The notes below the pieces were generated by a model, which was not told where the DNA came from, ran no database searches, and saw only the letters and a list, made by a program, of their open reading frames with translations. From Ophiosphaerella korrae (lineage: Eukaryota > Ascomycota > Dothideomycetes > Pleosporales > Phaeosphaeriaceae), in contig JALNQF010000032.1 of NCBI GenBank assembly GCA_028456385.1, positions 248,001 to 312,000 on the forward strand: DNA of 64,000 nt, given 5' to 3'. A program made the position numbers and the translations under genes. Positions within the stretch are counted from its first letter, which is position 1. Each line of letters opens with the position of its first letter. Below are positions 43,736 to 56,200 of the stretch, one piece after another.

Positions 43736-44460
43736 TCGACATTACTAACAACAGATAGAAAGATAATAGAGACGTCTAGCGTAAGACCCGCTATAGTAAC
43801 ACTAAACGCCTTATCTAGATCTAGCTTAGCTTCTAGAGCTACTAACTACTTAGCTAATTTCTTATTATTTAAGGCCTTTATCTTACAAAGACAAGAGAGA
43901 TAAGCTTAATTCTCTACTAGCTTACTCTACGCAAGCTCCTAGATACGCTTACGCTTAGCTTTAGCCTCTATAATTTAAGATAGTAATTTCTCTTAAGTCT
44001 AGTTAATAGCTTTCCCTATTATCGTTAAGCCTAGACGCAAGAATAAGCGTAATAAACATATACTTAGAAAGAGAAATACTAGACATATTACAAGAACTAC
44101 GTATATTTACGCAAATATATACTTTACAAGCCTTACTATTATTTATAGAAATAATATAAGGAAAAGACTTAGGGTTTAACTTAAGAGAAGTATAATAAGA
44201 ATAAGGAAATATTTTAACACTATTGCGCAATACACAATTAGTAAGAAGATAGCAACAACGCGTAGATAAAACAGGCATTAGGGAGGATAAAGAACTCTAT
44301 ATTAATAAAGAAACTAGATTAATAACCTTAGCTCTAGGATAGACAAACTAAGGTCTACCTAGAGGAGGAGATAGTGTTATAGGCGTAACAGAAGAAATCA
44401 AGATAGAACTAATTAGTCCTAGTCTAGGCGCTAACAAAGCATAGGACGAGTAGGGTAACG
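43690..44460 (-). pseudogene. Antisense reading frame between pol and 3' LTR of element 1
   Basis: On the strand opposite gag-pol a frame starts inside the 3' LTR (SYALLAPRPGLISSISISS, about 44450) and continues through the polypurine tract region (PPLGRP, then TAG, FVYPRAKVINLVSLL) into MPVLSTRCCYLLTNCVL (ATG 44278). It ends with NRESY and TAA at 44003. In an overlapping frame further on it reads EAKAKRKRI, KIKALNNKKLAK, TAG, LVALEAKLDLDKAF and stops near 43690. Internal stops are TAG/TAA only. Very similar words occur at the same place and orientation in element 5, and the LTR-proximal part also in element 2. I do not recognise the protein. The two parts may be two genes or one gene with an intron or frameshift. 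Confidence 0.55.
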
Positions 44461-44806
44461 ACCTTAATTAGGAGACTACGCATAATTAGGATACCTAAGA
44501 GTAATCTATAATCTATAGACTCTTAGTAGTAGTAGATTATAGATTAAGCTAATCTATAATCTATTAATCTTAGTAAATATAGATTATAGATTACAGCAAG
44601 TATATAGTTATTAGTAATACGCATTATTAGGATAGTATTAGTAATTTAATCCTTTAACTATAGAACGCTAATACAAGACAGTTGTAAAATATCTTCTATT
44701 ATTTATAGTTATTATAGATTACCTCTAAGCTTTTACTATTACCTCGTAATCTACTAACTCCTTTTAAGATAGGCACCTATAGTTAACAACAGGAGGCCTA
44801 GTTATA
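44375..44806 (+). repeat. 3' LTR of element 1
   Basis: A 432-bp partner of 37775-38206, preceded by the purine tract at 44361-44374 and followed by TATTA. On its complementary strand it contributes the first codons of the antisense frame. Confidence 0.95.
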
Positions 44807-45492
44807 TATTAACTACAAGTAACCTTAAGAGAGGTGTTATAAGTATAACAAGAGAAATCGAGATAGATCTAATTAGTCCTAACTTAAGTACTAACGAAGT
44901 ATAGGATAAGTAGGGTAACAACCTAGATTAGGAAATAAACTATAACCTAAATACGTAGTAGTAATCTATAAACATATTATGTAGTAGTACTACTCTACTA
45001 CGCTAAACAAACCTAAAAAAGTAACTAAGTATTTAATAACGTTAAATATAGGAGTAGAATAGTATATATATTACTTAAAGGCCCTTACCTTTACTTACGC
45101 TTTACGTAGCTATAGCTTACTATAGCCTATAGTATAACAAAATATATATAATAGATTAAAAGTAATATATAAATATAAATAATAGATTAAAAGTAATCTA
45201 TAAATATAAATAATAGATTAAAAGTAATCTATAAATATAAATAATAGATTAAGAGTAATCTATAAGGTTATATAAATAGATTAGTAGAAGTATATAGTTA
45301 GTAGTAATACGTATTATTAAGATAGTATTAGTAATTTAATTATTAACTACAAACAACAATATATTAATATCGCGAGAATTATTCTATTATTATAGTTTAT
45401 TATAGATTACTATACGTACTTTTATTATTAACTTTTAGTCTCCTAATACCTCTAATAGTTACCTAAAAGTCGATAATAGGTAACTTGTTATA
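44807..45492 (+). mobile_element. 3' remnant of an older Gypsy-like element with enlarged LTR
   Basis: Right of element 1 there is a short purine tract (AACCTTAAGAGAGG, ending 44833) followed by an LTR that begins TGTTATAAGTATAACA at 44834 and matches the LTR of element 3. It is thus the 3' end of an older copy into which element 1 jumped, just upstream of the LTR. This LTR has about 170 extra bases (about 44975-45143) not present in element 3's LTR, and a 31-bp tandem repeat. It ends GGTAACTTGTTATA, directly against a reversed LTR. Confidence 0.75.
45150..45262 (+). repeat. 31-bp tandem repeat inside LTR
   Basis: A unit of 31 bp containing AATAGATTAAAAGTAATCTA is repeated about 3.7 times. 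Each unit holds the near-palindrome GATTAAAAGTAATC. Element 3's LTR has diverged units of the same kind, so copy number varies among LTRs. Confidence 0.85.
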
Positions 45493-45882
45493 AAAAGTAT
45501 TAGTAGATTAAAAGTTAATAATAAAAGCTTATATAGTAATCTAGTAATAGACTATAAATAATAGAATAACTCTTATAATATTAAAATATTATTACTTATA
45601 GTTAGTAATTAAATTACTAATACTATTTTAATAATATATATCCTACTAGCTATATACTTATACTAATCTATTATATACCTTTATAGATTACTTTAATCTA
45701 TTATATATAATTATAAATTACTATAATCTATTATATATAACTATAGATTACTTTATATTATATATCTAGGTTATAATTTGTTTTTTAATCTAGGTTATTA
45801 CTCTACTTATTACTCTACTTTATTAGTACTTAAGTTAAAACTAATTAGTTTTATCTTAATTTCTCTTATTATACCTATAATA
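45493..45882 (-). repeat. Truncated 3' LTR of element 2 (reversed)
   Basis: The reversed LTR starts at AAAAGTATTAGTAGATT and ends CCTATAATA before internal sequence. It faces the plus-oriented LTR at 44834-45492, forming an LTR-LTR inverted junction. The missing outer 40 bases suggest a deletion or a rearrangement at the junction. Confidence 0.75.
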
Positions 45883-48800
45883 CTATTCTCTCTTTTAAGT
45901 AAGCTCTTATTTTCTTATCTTAAAGCTAAAGTTATTAATTTAGTTTCTTTATTAATATTAAGTTCTTTATCTCCTTTTTTAATACCTACTAAGTTTACTC
46001 TTTATTATTTTTAATTAGTAGATTATATATTACTTTATAAAGTTATAATATTTCTTTATTCTTATTATAAGTCTTTAAACCTTCTATTAGTTTATCTATT
46101 TTTAAAGTATAGTAAAGCTTATAAACTATATAGTTATACTAATACTTATTTATTTTATAACTTATCTAGTATATCTCTAGTAGAGTATAAGTTAAGAATA
46201 CTTATTTGTAATAAAGAGAGCTATTAACTATACTTAAAAAAAACTATTATTATAGATTATAGAAGCTAAAAAAGAGTATAACTAGATTCTAAGTATATAA
46301 GTAGAAAATTATACTTATATAGTTTATCTTTATAAAATAAAGGCTTTAAATAATAAAAAGTCTATTATATAGTCTTTTCTTTTATAATCTAAGCTAGACT
46401 TTAAAGTTATAGTAGAGGCTACTTAGGCTCTTACTATATTAGGCGCGTTTAGTAACTTTTTACCTATTACTAGTAGTATTAGTCTTCTCTACTTACTACT
46501 AGGTAGTCTAGAAGATTTTAATTTTAGTACTCTTCTAGTTTTTTAAAGTAATTAAGATTATCTTATAGTTACTTTTTTTAATCTATTTTTATCTATTTTA
46601 CTAGATAGTAGTTTTATTTATTAAAAAACTAATACTATAAGATTTCTTTTACTTTTTATTCTTTATATATATTTACTTTATATACTAGAAGTTTTACTAC
46701 TTATAGTACTTTTTCTAGTAGTATTACGTAGAATATTAAGTATATCTTTATCTTATCTAGTAGTTTTAACTTAAATATAACTAGTATAACTTTTTTTTTT
46801 ACTTTATATAGTTTTATCTATATATAATCTAGTTTTAAACTTAATTATTTACTTTTAATATTTCTTTATACTAACTATACTTTTTCTTTTTCTTTAAATT
46901 AAGGTTCTTTTTAGTATTTTTTATTATAGTACTTAATTATTTAATCTTATAAGAACTCTATATCTTATAATAGCTAATTATAATTTTTTTTAAATCTATT
47001 AATAAAGTTTTCTCTTTTTAGAAACTAAAATACTTTAAATTTTAGTATCTAGTATATATTTAAGTTAAATCTATAATTTATAAAGAAAGGTAATACTTTT
47101 ATTACTATATTCTTTATACTATTATATTCTAGCTATACTATAAGTAGTAACTATACTTAATTATTCTAGTTATAATTAAAGTAGTATCTTAAGTACTATT
47201 TTACTATTTAATTTATATATTCTAACTATCTATTTATTTATAGATAATATACTATTAATATTTAATATTTAATTCTTAATAATACTATAATTATTTTCTA
47301 TAGTTTTAATATAAATCTTATATCTTTATCTATAACAATTTTATCTAGAATACTATACTAGCTAATTATAGTTTTTAGAACCTAGTATACTATAACTTCT
47401 ATTCTACTTTTTTCTTTATATAGTCTAAAATAAAAGTACTTTATAAGTTTAGTTACTATTATTAGGATTCTATTATACTTAACTCTTAATATTAGATCTT
47501 TTAACTTAAGTAGCTTTATAATAAAGTTATTATAATAACTTTCTAGAGTTATTTTAGTACTTTAACTAGTTATAGTATTTTATATAGTATATATTTACTA
47601 TACTTATTTCTATAATATTTTTTATAATCTTATAGTACTTCTATTACTAGTTATTTTACTTTAAAGATATAGTAATCTCTTAAAAGCCTATCTAATATTT
47701 TATTAATACTTTTATATCTATATATTAGTAGTTTATAAAACTACTATATAAATTCTTTTTATATTTTACTTAGAATATATATTCTTCTATACGCTTTTAT
47801 AATTCTTACTTAGATTTTAAGTTTTTTTTATTTTTTTAGAAGCTTTTTATATATTTTTTTAAATCTATTTATTTAGTTTACTACTTTTTCTTTTAAGTAT
47901 TATAGCTATTCTAGGTATATTTAGAATTAAATATATTTCTTTATTCTTAACTAGAACTATACTAGTATTATTTACTTCTTCTTATAAATTTAGTCTTTTA
48001 CCTAAAGTATCTATAAATTAATTATCTTTACTCTTAGTATATATAATTTTAAGGTTAAATATTAATAAGAATTCTTACTATTATATATAGTATTATAATA
48101 AGTCTTTATTTATTATAAATCCTATAAGATTCTTATTATTTATATAGACTTTTATTTAATACTTTACTTTTTATAAGTTTACTTTCTACTATTTAAATAC
48201 TTTATAGATTACTAGTATTTATTTATTATAAATTAAGTAGTTAAGCTCTACTAGTATTATTTTGTTAGAAAAGTATTTAACTAAGTATTTTTATTTTATA
48301 GCTAGGTCTTTTTATATTAGTACTATTCTATATACTATGTTTAATATATTTATCTTTACTATTACTAGTAGGTCTAGGTTATAAATTCTAATAACTAGGT
48401 TCTCTATAAACTTTTATTTAATCTAGTTAAATACTTTATTATATTCCTAAGTCTATTTAAATAGTATATTTTTTTTTATAAGCTTTATTTATAGTTCTAT
48501 TAACTTAGACTATTTTACTATTAGCTTTCTATAAAAGTTTACTAACTTCTAAAACTACTATACTTTTTATAAGTTTTTTAGTATTAGCTATTCTTAGATT
48601 ACTTTAATATTATTTAAGTTAATCTTTATCTTTTTTAGTTTAATAATAAACTTAAGAAAGTCTATTTCTTTTATATAAAACTTATATTTCTTTACTAGTC
48701 TTTCTAGTATCTTATATATATATTATATATATTCTTCCTCTAATTCTTAGAATATATAGATATTATATAAGTATATAAATATAAATACGTTTAAGTATTC

Positions 48801-50878
48801 TTATAGAACTATATTAATTTTCTCTTAAAATACTACTAGTACGTTTATAAATCTAAAAAGTATAACTAAATATTTAAATAGTCTATATTATATTTAAAAT
48901 ACTATTTTCTACTTATCACTCTTTTTAATCCTAATCTAGTTATAAGTATTTTAGATATCTAATTTTATAAAGATTTAAGCCTTTTATAGCCTATTTTATA
49001 TATTATCTATATATAGTAATAGGTATTAGTTTTTATTTATTATTACGTTTATTTTTCTAAAGTCTAAATAGAGTTATTTATTATTTATTCTTTTTTTATT
49101 TATAAATATAATTCTATATACTACTAAAGATTAAGAGTTTTATATCTATTTTTTCTTAATTACGTTTTTAATAAATACTTAATTAATCTTAGATTTTTTT
49201 TTAGTTTATTAGTAGACTAGGCTCTATCTTATATTCTTTTCTTCTAAGTCTATTACTAAGTCTTATAGCTAATATTCTAGAAGGTAGTCCTTTAGCTCTA
49301 TAAGCTACTTTTCTTATTTCTTATATTTTTCTAGGAATTCTCCTTTATATATACTTATATTAGCTTTTAGTATATCTTTTTTAGAGTAGCTAATTTTCTC
49401 TATTCTGTAATTAATTCTTAGGGTAGTTAATTATAACTATAGTATTCTTAATATTATATCTATAACTATATTTTTAATCTCTAGCCTTTCTAGTTTTAAT
49501 ATAGAGAGTACTATTTTAAACTTAATAGGTTTTTAGAATAGTTTACTTTTAATTATACTTAGTTATTAAAAGTATTTCTTTATTATATACTTTATTTTTT
49601 AGTTTTCTATAAACTTCTTTAATATAAAGTTCTTTATAGCTCTACTATAAATTATTACTTATATTTTCTTATCTTAGTATATTCTCTTTTTTATAATATA
49701 TAGGCTTATTATACTATTAAGTTTATTTTACTTTAGCTATTTTATAAATTATTTACTTTTTTAAAGCTTTTACTTTACTTTATATTTATAATCCTTATAT
49801 TTTATATTTTTATTGTATATTTATTTATACTATAGATTTTTTTAGATATATTTCTTAGATAGTTTTATTCTTAGTCTAATTACTATCTACTCTTTATTAA
49901 GTATTTTAATTATTTTCTAACTTTTAATATCTTTTTTTTAGATTACTTTTATATAATTATATCTTTTCTTTTATACTAGCTATATATAGTTAGTATTTAA
50001 GTATAATACTTAGGATACTTTAAAATATACTAGATATTCTAAATTTATTTTTTTATTATCTCTTACCTAGTACTTATCTATACTAAGTCTAGTTATTACT
50101 AAGATATAGTATACTACTAGTATACTTAGTATATAAGCTTTATTAATCTATTATATCTTTTTTATAAAGTACTAATATTCTCTTTATATAAGTATTCTTT
50201 CTACTATAACTATATATTACTCTATTTATTTTTAGAATATTATAAACTTTATTACTTTAAAATTATATATTTTCTAGTCTTTATATACTTCTTCTATACT
50301 TATAATTAGTATATATTTTTAAATAAACTACTAATCTATATTTTATTTTACTATATCTATTATTATATAGCTAGTATAACTATTTATATTTAACTAGGTA
50401 TACTCTATATTTTTTATATTAACTTATCTCTTATCTCTTTATAGTTCTTTAGAAGTAACTATAGTAGTTTCTTTATCTTTTACTAGTCTTTTAGCGTAAA
50501 TTAATAGAATTTATATCTCTTTTCTTTTTAAATCTTCTATTAGTAAGTCTATTATATATATTATTTCTTTAAGCTATACTTATATTCTTTTTTTTATTAT
50601 AGCTACTCTATTTATTTATAAAAAGTATATATAATAGTTATTATTATAATAAAAGGTCTAATAGAGTATTATATACTATATTTCTCTAGTTACTACTACT
50701 TTTTCTTAGAACTTAGCTTATACTTTTAGTATTTTCTCTTTATTCTTAGCTATTTTTAACTAAGTTTCTTTATCTTTCTTAAGATCTTTATTTCTATAAT
50801 CTTTTATAAAGTATTTTAATTTCTTATATTTATAATATACTATATCTTTTTTTTTAATTAGTAGATTTTTATATAGTA
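45493..50878 (-). mobile_element. Element 2: Gypsy-like element, minus orientation, interrupted by element 3
   Basis: A reversed LTR lies at about 45493-45882; it lacks about 40 terminal bases compared with element 3's LTR. Internal sequence in the minus direction follows to 50878. Antisense-frame homology occurs next to the LTR (plus strand, 45778-46014: KLISFILISLI, KAKVINLVSLLI). Pol then reads leftwards: a YLDD-equivalent, mutated, lies near 48740-48780, and the gag/zinc-knuckle boundary with VYYKYKKLKYFIKDY near 50850. CA and TG are almost absent throughout, the strongest RIP signature here. At 50878 the element is cut, in its zinc-knuckle region, by the 5' LTR of element 3. The rest of its gag and its other LTR lie outside the window. 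Confidence 0.8.
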
Positions 50879-51339
50879 TATTATAGGCGTAATAAGAGAA
50901 ATTAAGATAGAGCTAATTAGTTTTAACTTAAGTACTAATAAAGTATAAGATAAGTAGAGTAATAACTTAGATTAAGAAATAAACTATAACCTAAATACGT
51001 AGTAGTAATCTATAAATATATATAATAGATTAAAGCAATCTATAAGTATATATAATAGATTAAAGGTAATTTATAAAGTTATATAAATAGATTAAAGGTA
51101 ATTTATAAAGTTATATAAATAGATTAGTAGAAGTATATAGTTAATAGTAATATATATTTTTAAGATAGTATTAGTAATCTAATCTTTAACTAAGAGTAAT
51201 AATACTTAATATTATAAGAATCTTCTATTATTTATAGCCTATTACTTAATTACTATATAAACTTTTATTATTAACTTTTAATCTACTAATACTTTCTTTT
51301 AGTAGTTACTTATAGTTAATAATAAGTAACTCTATTATA
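50879..51339 (+). repeat. 5' LTR of element 3
   Basis: A 461-bp LTR, TATTATAGGCGTAATAAG...TAACTCTATTATA. The expected TG start and CA end have become TA, as RIP would produce. It contains several AATAGATTAAAG...-type units related to the 31-bp tandem repeat at 45150. Confidence 0.85.
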
Positions 51340-52211
51340 TATTACTAATCTAGTTATTAGAAGAAGTAAAGTATAAGTAGTATATAGTCTAAGCTAATAT
51401 AATAGTAGAAAGCTTAACTAAAAAAGGAAGTAAAGTACTTCTAAGTAGTTATAAGATAGAACTAACTAACTAAGTAGTAGTTAAGATATACTTAAACAAC
51501 CTAATTACTAAGAAAAGGGATATATAACTAATAATTAATACCCTAGAAACGTAGAATAAAGATCTATAAGACTACATTAACTAAAATAAAGCTTAGATTA
51601 AATCTATTATAGTAGGCTAGAACTAGATAGAACAAATTACTAAAAGACTAGAGATAAGTATAATAAAAAAACTACTTAAGATACTTATAGTTAAGAAATT
51701 TAATAGAATAAAAGAAAAGCTAAGACTATTCTTAGCTTCTATATAACTCTAAATAGATATATAACTTACTTTAATATAGAAGAAAAGAAAGTAGTATATA
51801 TTAGACTATACTTTAAAGAAGATATAATAAGATAGTTTAAACTTTATTAGATAGACTATATACTATAAGCTCTAAGAATAAAAAAAGATAAAATAATAGC
51901 TATCTTTAGAAGTTATAAATACTTTAAATAATAAATAAGAGTAGTATTTAGAAATATAGACGTTACTTAATAATCTAAAGAAAAGCTTAAAAGACTTAAA
52001 TAATTTAAGTATATTCTAGAATATATATTATAGTTTAAATAACTATCTTAGAATATAGATTAAAATAAACTATCCCTAATATTAATGTTTAAACAAAGAC
52101 TAAGTAAAATAATCTAATATAAATTAATTTAAATAGAGAAACTAAAGATACTAAAAGCTTTAAAGAAATAGGTAATATAAGTAGATAATAATCTCTAAGA
52201 ATAGAAGTTAA

Positions 52212-52709
52212 ATAAGTTACTAAATTTAAAGAAAGTTATAGTAGTTTAAGAAAAAAGCTTTTTTATAATAGCTATATAAAGGCCTTATTAGAGAAGGATA
52301 CTAAGGCTTTTAGAAAAGTACTTTTTTAGATTAATTACTTATAACTTAATAGTACTAGGTATAAACTAAGTAGATTAATCCTACTATCTATCTCTAGCCC
52401 TACGCTCTATCTATATATCTATAATATAGTAGTCTTAGCTAGGTCTTTTAAAATAGTAGTAAGCTAGATCCTTAATACCTCTTCTATTAAGGTACTAGTT
52501 TCTTTATAATATTAGTTATACTATTATAGTCTATCTCTTTATATATAAGATTTTTTATTTAATTCCTTTATTTATAAAGGTTAAGGCTATAATCCTTTTA
52601 CCTATAGTAGAGTTAGTAGCTTAGTAATTATATATATAATCGCGTTTCTAATTGCGTATTAAGTATCTAATTATATAACTTATCTAATAAAAGTATTAGA
52701 GATAGTCTA
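52212..52709 (+). repeat. Dispersed repeat copy B, heavily RIP-mutated
   Basis: This matches copy A (36890-37345) along its length with numerous C-to-T and G-to-A differences, and is inserted in the gag of element 3. The sequence before it (AAATAAGTTAC) and after it (ACTATAATAGAAGA) joins to match element 1 near 39075-39110. It has no ORF. Confidence 0.8.
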
Positions 52710-52800
52710 ATAACTATAATAGAAGAGATTCTATAATTTTTAATACTAATAAAGATATAAAAATAAAATAAAATAAAGACTTAATATACTTTAACTATAG

Positions 52801-53244
52801 TATAATAGGTCTTCTATTATTAACTATAGTAACCCTTCTAGTATATTAAGAGATTAGGAGATAATAATAAAAGCTTATATTATAATTAGTAATAACTATA
52901 AATAATAGTTAATTTATATATATAATATTAAGTATTAGCGTTCTAGGTTAGAGATTAGATTACTAATACTATCCTAATAATATATATTTCTATTAACTAT
53001 ATACTTATACTTTCTTAGTAACTTTATAACTTTATATTTACTAAGATTATAAATTTACAAATTTATTACGTGTCTACTTTATAACTTTATATTTACTAAG
53101 ATTATAAATTTATAAATTTATTACGTATCTCTATTATAGTTAGTTTCTTAATTAAGTTTATTTCCTTATAGGTTATATACGTTGTTATCTTCTATAGTAA
53201 AGCTAATTAGCTCTATCTAGTTTTTCCTTGTTATAGTTATAATA
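52801..53244 (-). repeat. 3' LTR of element 4 (left copy)
   Basis: A 444-bp LTR beginning TATAATAGGTC and ending GTTATAATA. It differs from the right copy by scattered transitions only, for example TATACTTTCTTAG against TACGCCTTCTTAG. Confidence 0.9.
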
Positions 53245-56200
53245 TTATCTTTTTTTTTAAGTAGGTTCTTGTTCCTCTACTCTAAAGCTAAAGTTATTAA
53301 TTTTATACCTTTATTAATTATTAGCTCTTTATTACTCTCTATATTATCTTACTCTTAGTATAATAAACTTCTTCTTATAGCTTATATTATTTATAATAAA
53401 GTTAAGATATTTCTTTATTATTATTATACTTTATTAGGCCTTTTATATCTTATATCTTTAAAAGATAGTAAATATTATAATAAATAAATTGTTATAAATA
53501 TCTAGTATAAGTATATTTCTATAGGTATTATTTTTATAGAGTATAAGTATTTAATTTCTATATAGTCTCTTTCTACTAAGTTATATAGAGCGAGCTATTA
53601 ATAGAGCTTAAGAGAAATTATTATTATAGCTTACTATAGCTAAGGCTAGGTATAAGTTAACTTTTTATAAGCTAGTAGAGCTTTATTCTTATATTAAGAG
53701 TTTTTATAAATTAAAAGCTTATAATAATACTAAGTTATTTAAATAGTCTTATATAATAGAAGCTAAGTTAGATTTAGATAATATAGTAAAGGCTACTCTA
53801 GTTTCTATCTTATTAAGCGCTCCTATTATCTCTCTATCTATTAGTAGTATTATAAATTTTTATAGTTTACTATAAAGTAATTTAAAAGGTTTTAATTTTA
53901 GAACTTCTCTAGTTTCTTAAAGTAAATAAAGTTATCTTCTAGTTCCTATATTTCTTCCTATAGTTAGCCTTTCTCGTTAGTACTTATCTATTCTACTAAG
54001 TAGTAGTTTCTTCTATTTTAAAACTAGTATATTAAGATTCTTTTAACTTCTTATTCTTTTTATTCTCTATATATATCTACTTTATATACTAGTAGTTTTG
54101 TATCTTATAGTACTTTTTCTAGTAGTACTATATAGAATATTAAGTATATCTTTATTTTACTTAGTAGTTTTAGTTTAAATATAACTAGTATAACTTTCTT
54201 CTTAACTTTATATAGTCTAATTTTAACGTAATCTAGCTTTATACTTAGTTATTTACTTTTAAGATTTCTTTATACTAACTATACTTTTTCTTCTTCTTTA
54301 AATTAAGGGTTTTTTTAGTATTTTTTTTTATAGTACTTTACTATACAATCTTATAAGAATTCTATATCTTATCTTAATTAATTATATATTTCTTTTAATC
54401 TATTTATAAAGTTTTCTTTTCTTAAAGTCTAAAATTCTATATTTCTTAATATCTAGTAAGTATTTAAGTTAAATCTATAGTTTATAAAGAAATATAATAC
54501 TTTTATTACTATATTCTTTACGCTATTATATACTAGCTATACTATAAGTAGTAATTGTACCTAATTATTCTAATTATAGTTAAGGTAGTATCTTAGGTAC
54601 TATTCTACTATCTAATTTATTTGTTCTAATTATCTATCTATCTATAAGTAGTATACTATTAATATTTATTACTATATTCTTATTTATACTATTATTATTA
54701 CTTATAGTTTTAATATAAATCTTACGTCTCTATCTATAATAATCTTGTCTAGAATACTATACTAGCTAATTATAGTTTATAGAACCTAATATATAGTAAC
54801 TTCTATTCTACTTTTCTTTTTATATAGTCTAAAGTATAAATACTTTATAAGTTTATCTACTATTATTAGAATTCTATTATACTTAACTCTTAATATTAGG
54901 TTTTTTAACTTAGGTAATTTTGTAATAAAGTCTATTATAATAACTTTCTATAGTTATTTTAGTACTTTAACTAGTTATAATATTCTATATAGCTCGTATT
55001 AGCTATATTTATTTTTATAGTACTTCTATTACTAGTTATCTTACTTTTAAGATATAATAGTCTTTTAGTAATCTATCTAATATTTTATTAATTCCTTAAT
55101 ATTTATATACTAGTAGTTTATAGAATTATTGTATAAATTCTCTATATATTATATTTATAATATACGTTCTTTTATATACCTTTATAAGTCTTTTTTAGGT
55201 CTTAAGTTTTTTTATTTTTTTAAAAGCTATTTCTATTTCTTCTTAAATCTATTTATCTAGCTTACTACTTTTTCTCTTAAGTATTATAGCTATTTTAGGT
55301 ATATTTAAGACTAAGTATCTTTTATTATTCTTAACTAGAACTATACTAGTAGTATTTACTTCTTCTTATAAATCTAGTTTTTTACTAAGAGTGTCTATAA
55401 ATTAATTATTTTTCCTTTTAGTATATATAATTTTAAAGTTAAATATTAATTAGTATTCTTACTATCTTATATAGTATTATAATAAGTCCTTATTTAGTAT
55501 AAATTTTATAAGATTCTTATAGTCTATATAGACCTTTATTTAATATTTTACTCCTTATAAATATACTTTCTATTACTTAAATACTTTATAGATTACTAGT
55601 ATCTCTTTATTATAGATTAAGTAGTTTAGTTCTACTAGTTTTATTTTCTTAGAGAAGTATTTAACTAGGTATTCTTGTTTTAAGGCCTAGTCTTCTTATA
55701 TTAGTACTATTCTATAAACTAAGTTTAATATATCTATTTTTACTATTACTAGTAGTTCTAGGTTTTATATTCTAATAACTTAGTTTTCTATAAACTTTTA
55801 TTTAATATTATTAAATACTTTTTTATATTCTTCTATTTATTTAAATAGTATATCTTTTTTTATTAGTTTTATAATTAGCTCTATTTCTTTAAACTATCTT
55901 ACTATAAGTTTTCTATAAAAGTTCGCTAGTCTATAAAACTATTATACTTCTTATAGGTTTTTAGGTATTAGCTATTCTTTAATTTCTTTAATTTTTCCTA
56001 GATTAATTTTAATTTTTCTTAGTTTAATAATAAACCCTAGGAAATCTATTTTCTTATTTTAAGAAATAGTTTATTCTCTACTAACTTTTCTAGTACTTTA
56101 TATATATAGTGTATATATTCTTCTTTTTATTCTAAAAATATAAAAATATTATCTAGGTATATAAATATAAATATATCTAAGTATTCTCTTAGTACTATAT

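Larger units (their letters stand above)
37775..44806 (+). mobile_element. Element 1: complete Ty3/Gypsy chromovirus-like LTR retrotransposon, RIP-inactivated
   Basis: The element is 7032 bp, bounded by two 432-bp LTRs (37775-38206 and 44375-44806) that begin TGTTA and end GTTACA/GTTATA, and by a perfect 5-bp duplication TATTA (37770-37774 and 44807-44811). The plus strand carries gag-pol in the order nucleocapsid knuckle, protease, reverse transcriptase, RNase H, integrase and chromodomain-like end, which is the Ty3/Gypsy order. A purine tract (AGAGGAGGAGATAG) immediately precedes the 3' LTR. No long ATG frame survives because Trp and Gln positions are TAG or TAA. Many ACA and GCA words persist, so RIP is less complete than in elements 2-4. 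An additional antisense frame lies between pol and the 3' LTR. Confidence 0.95.
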
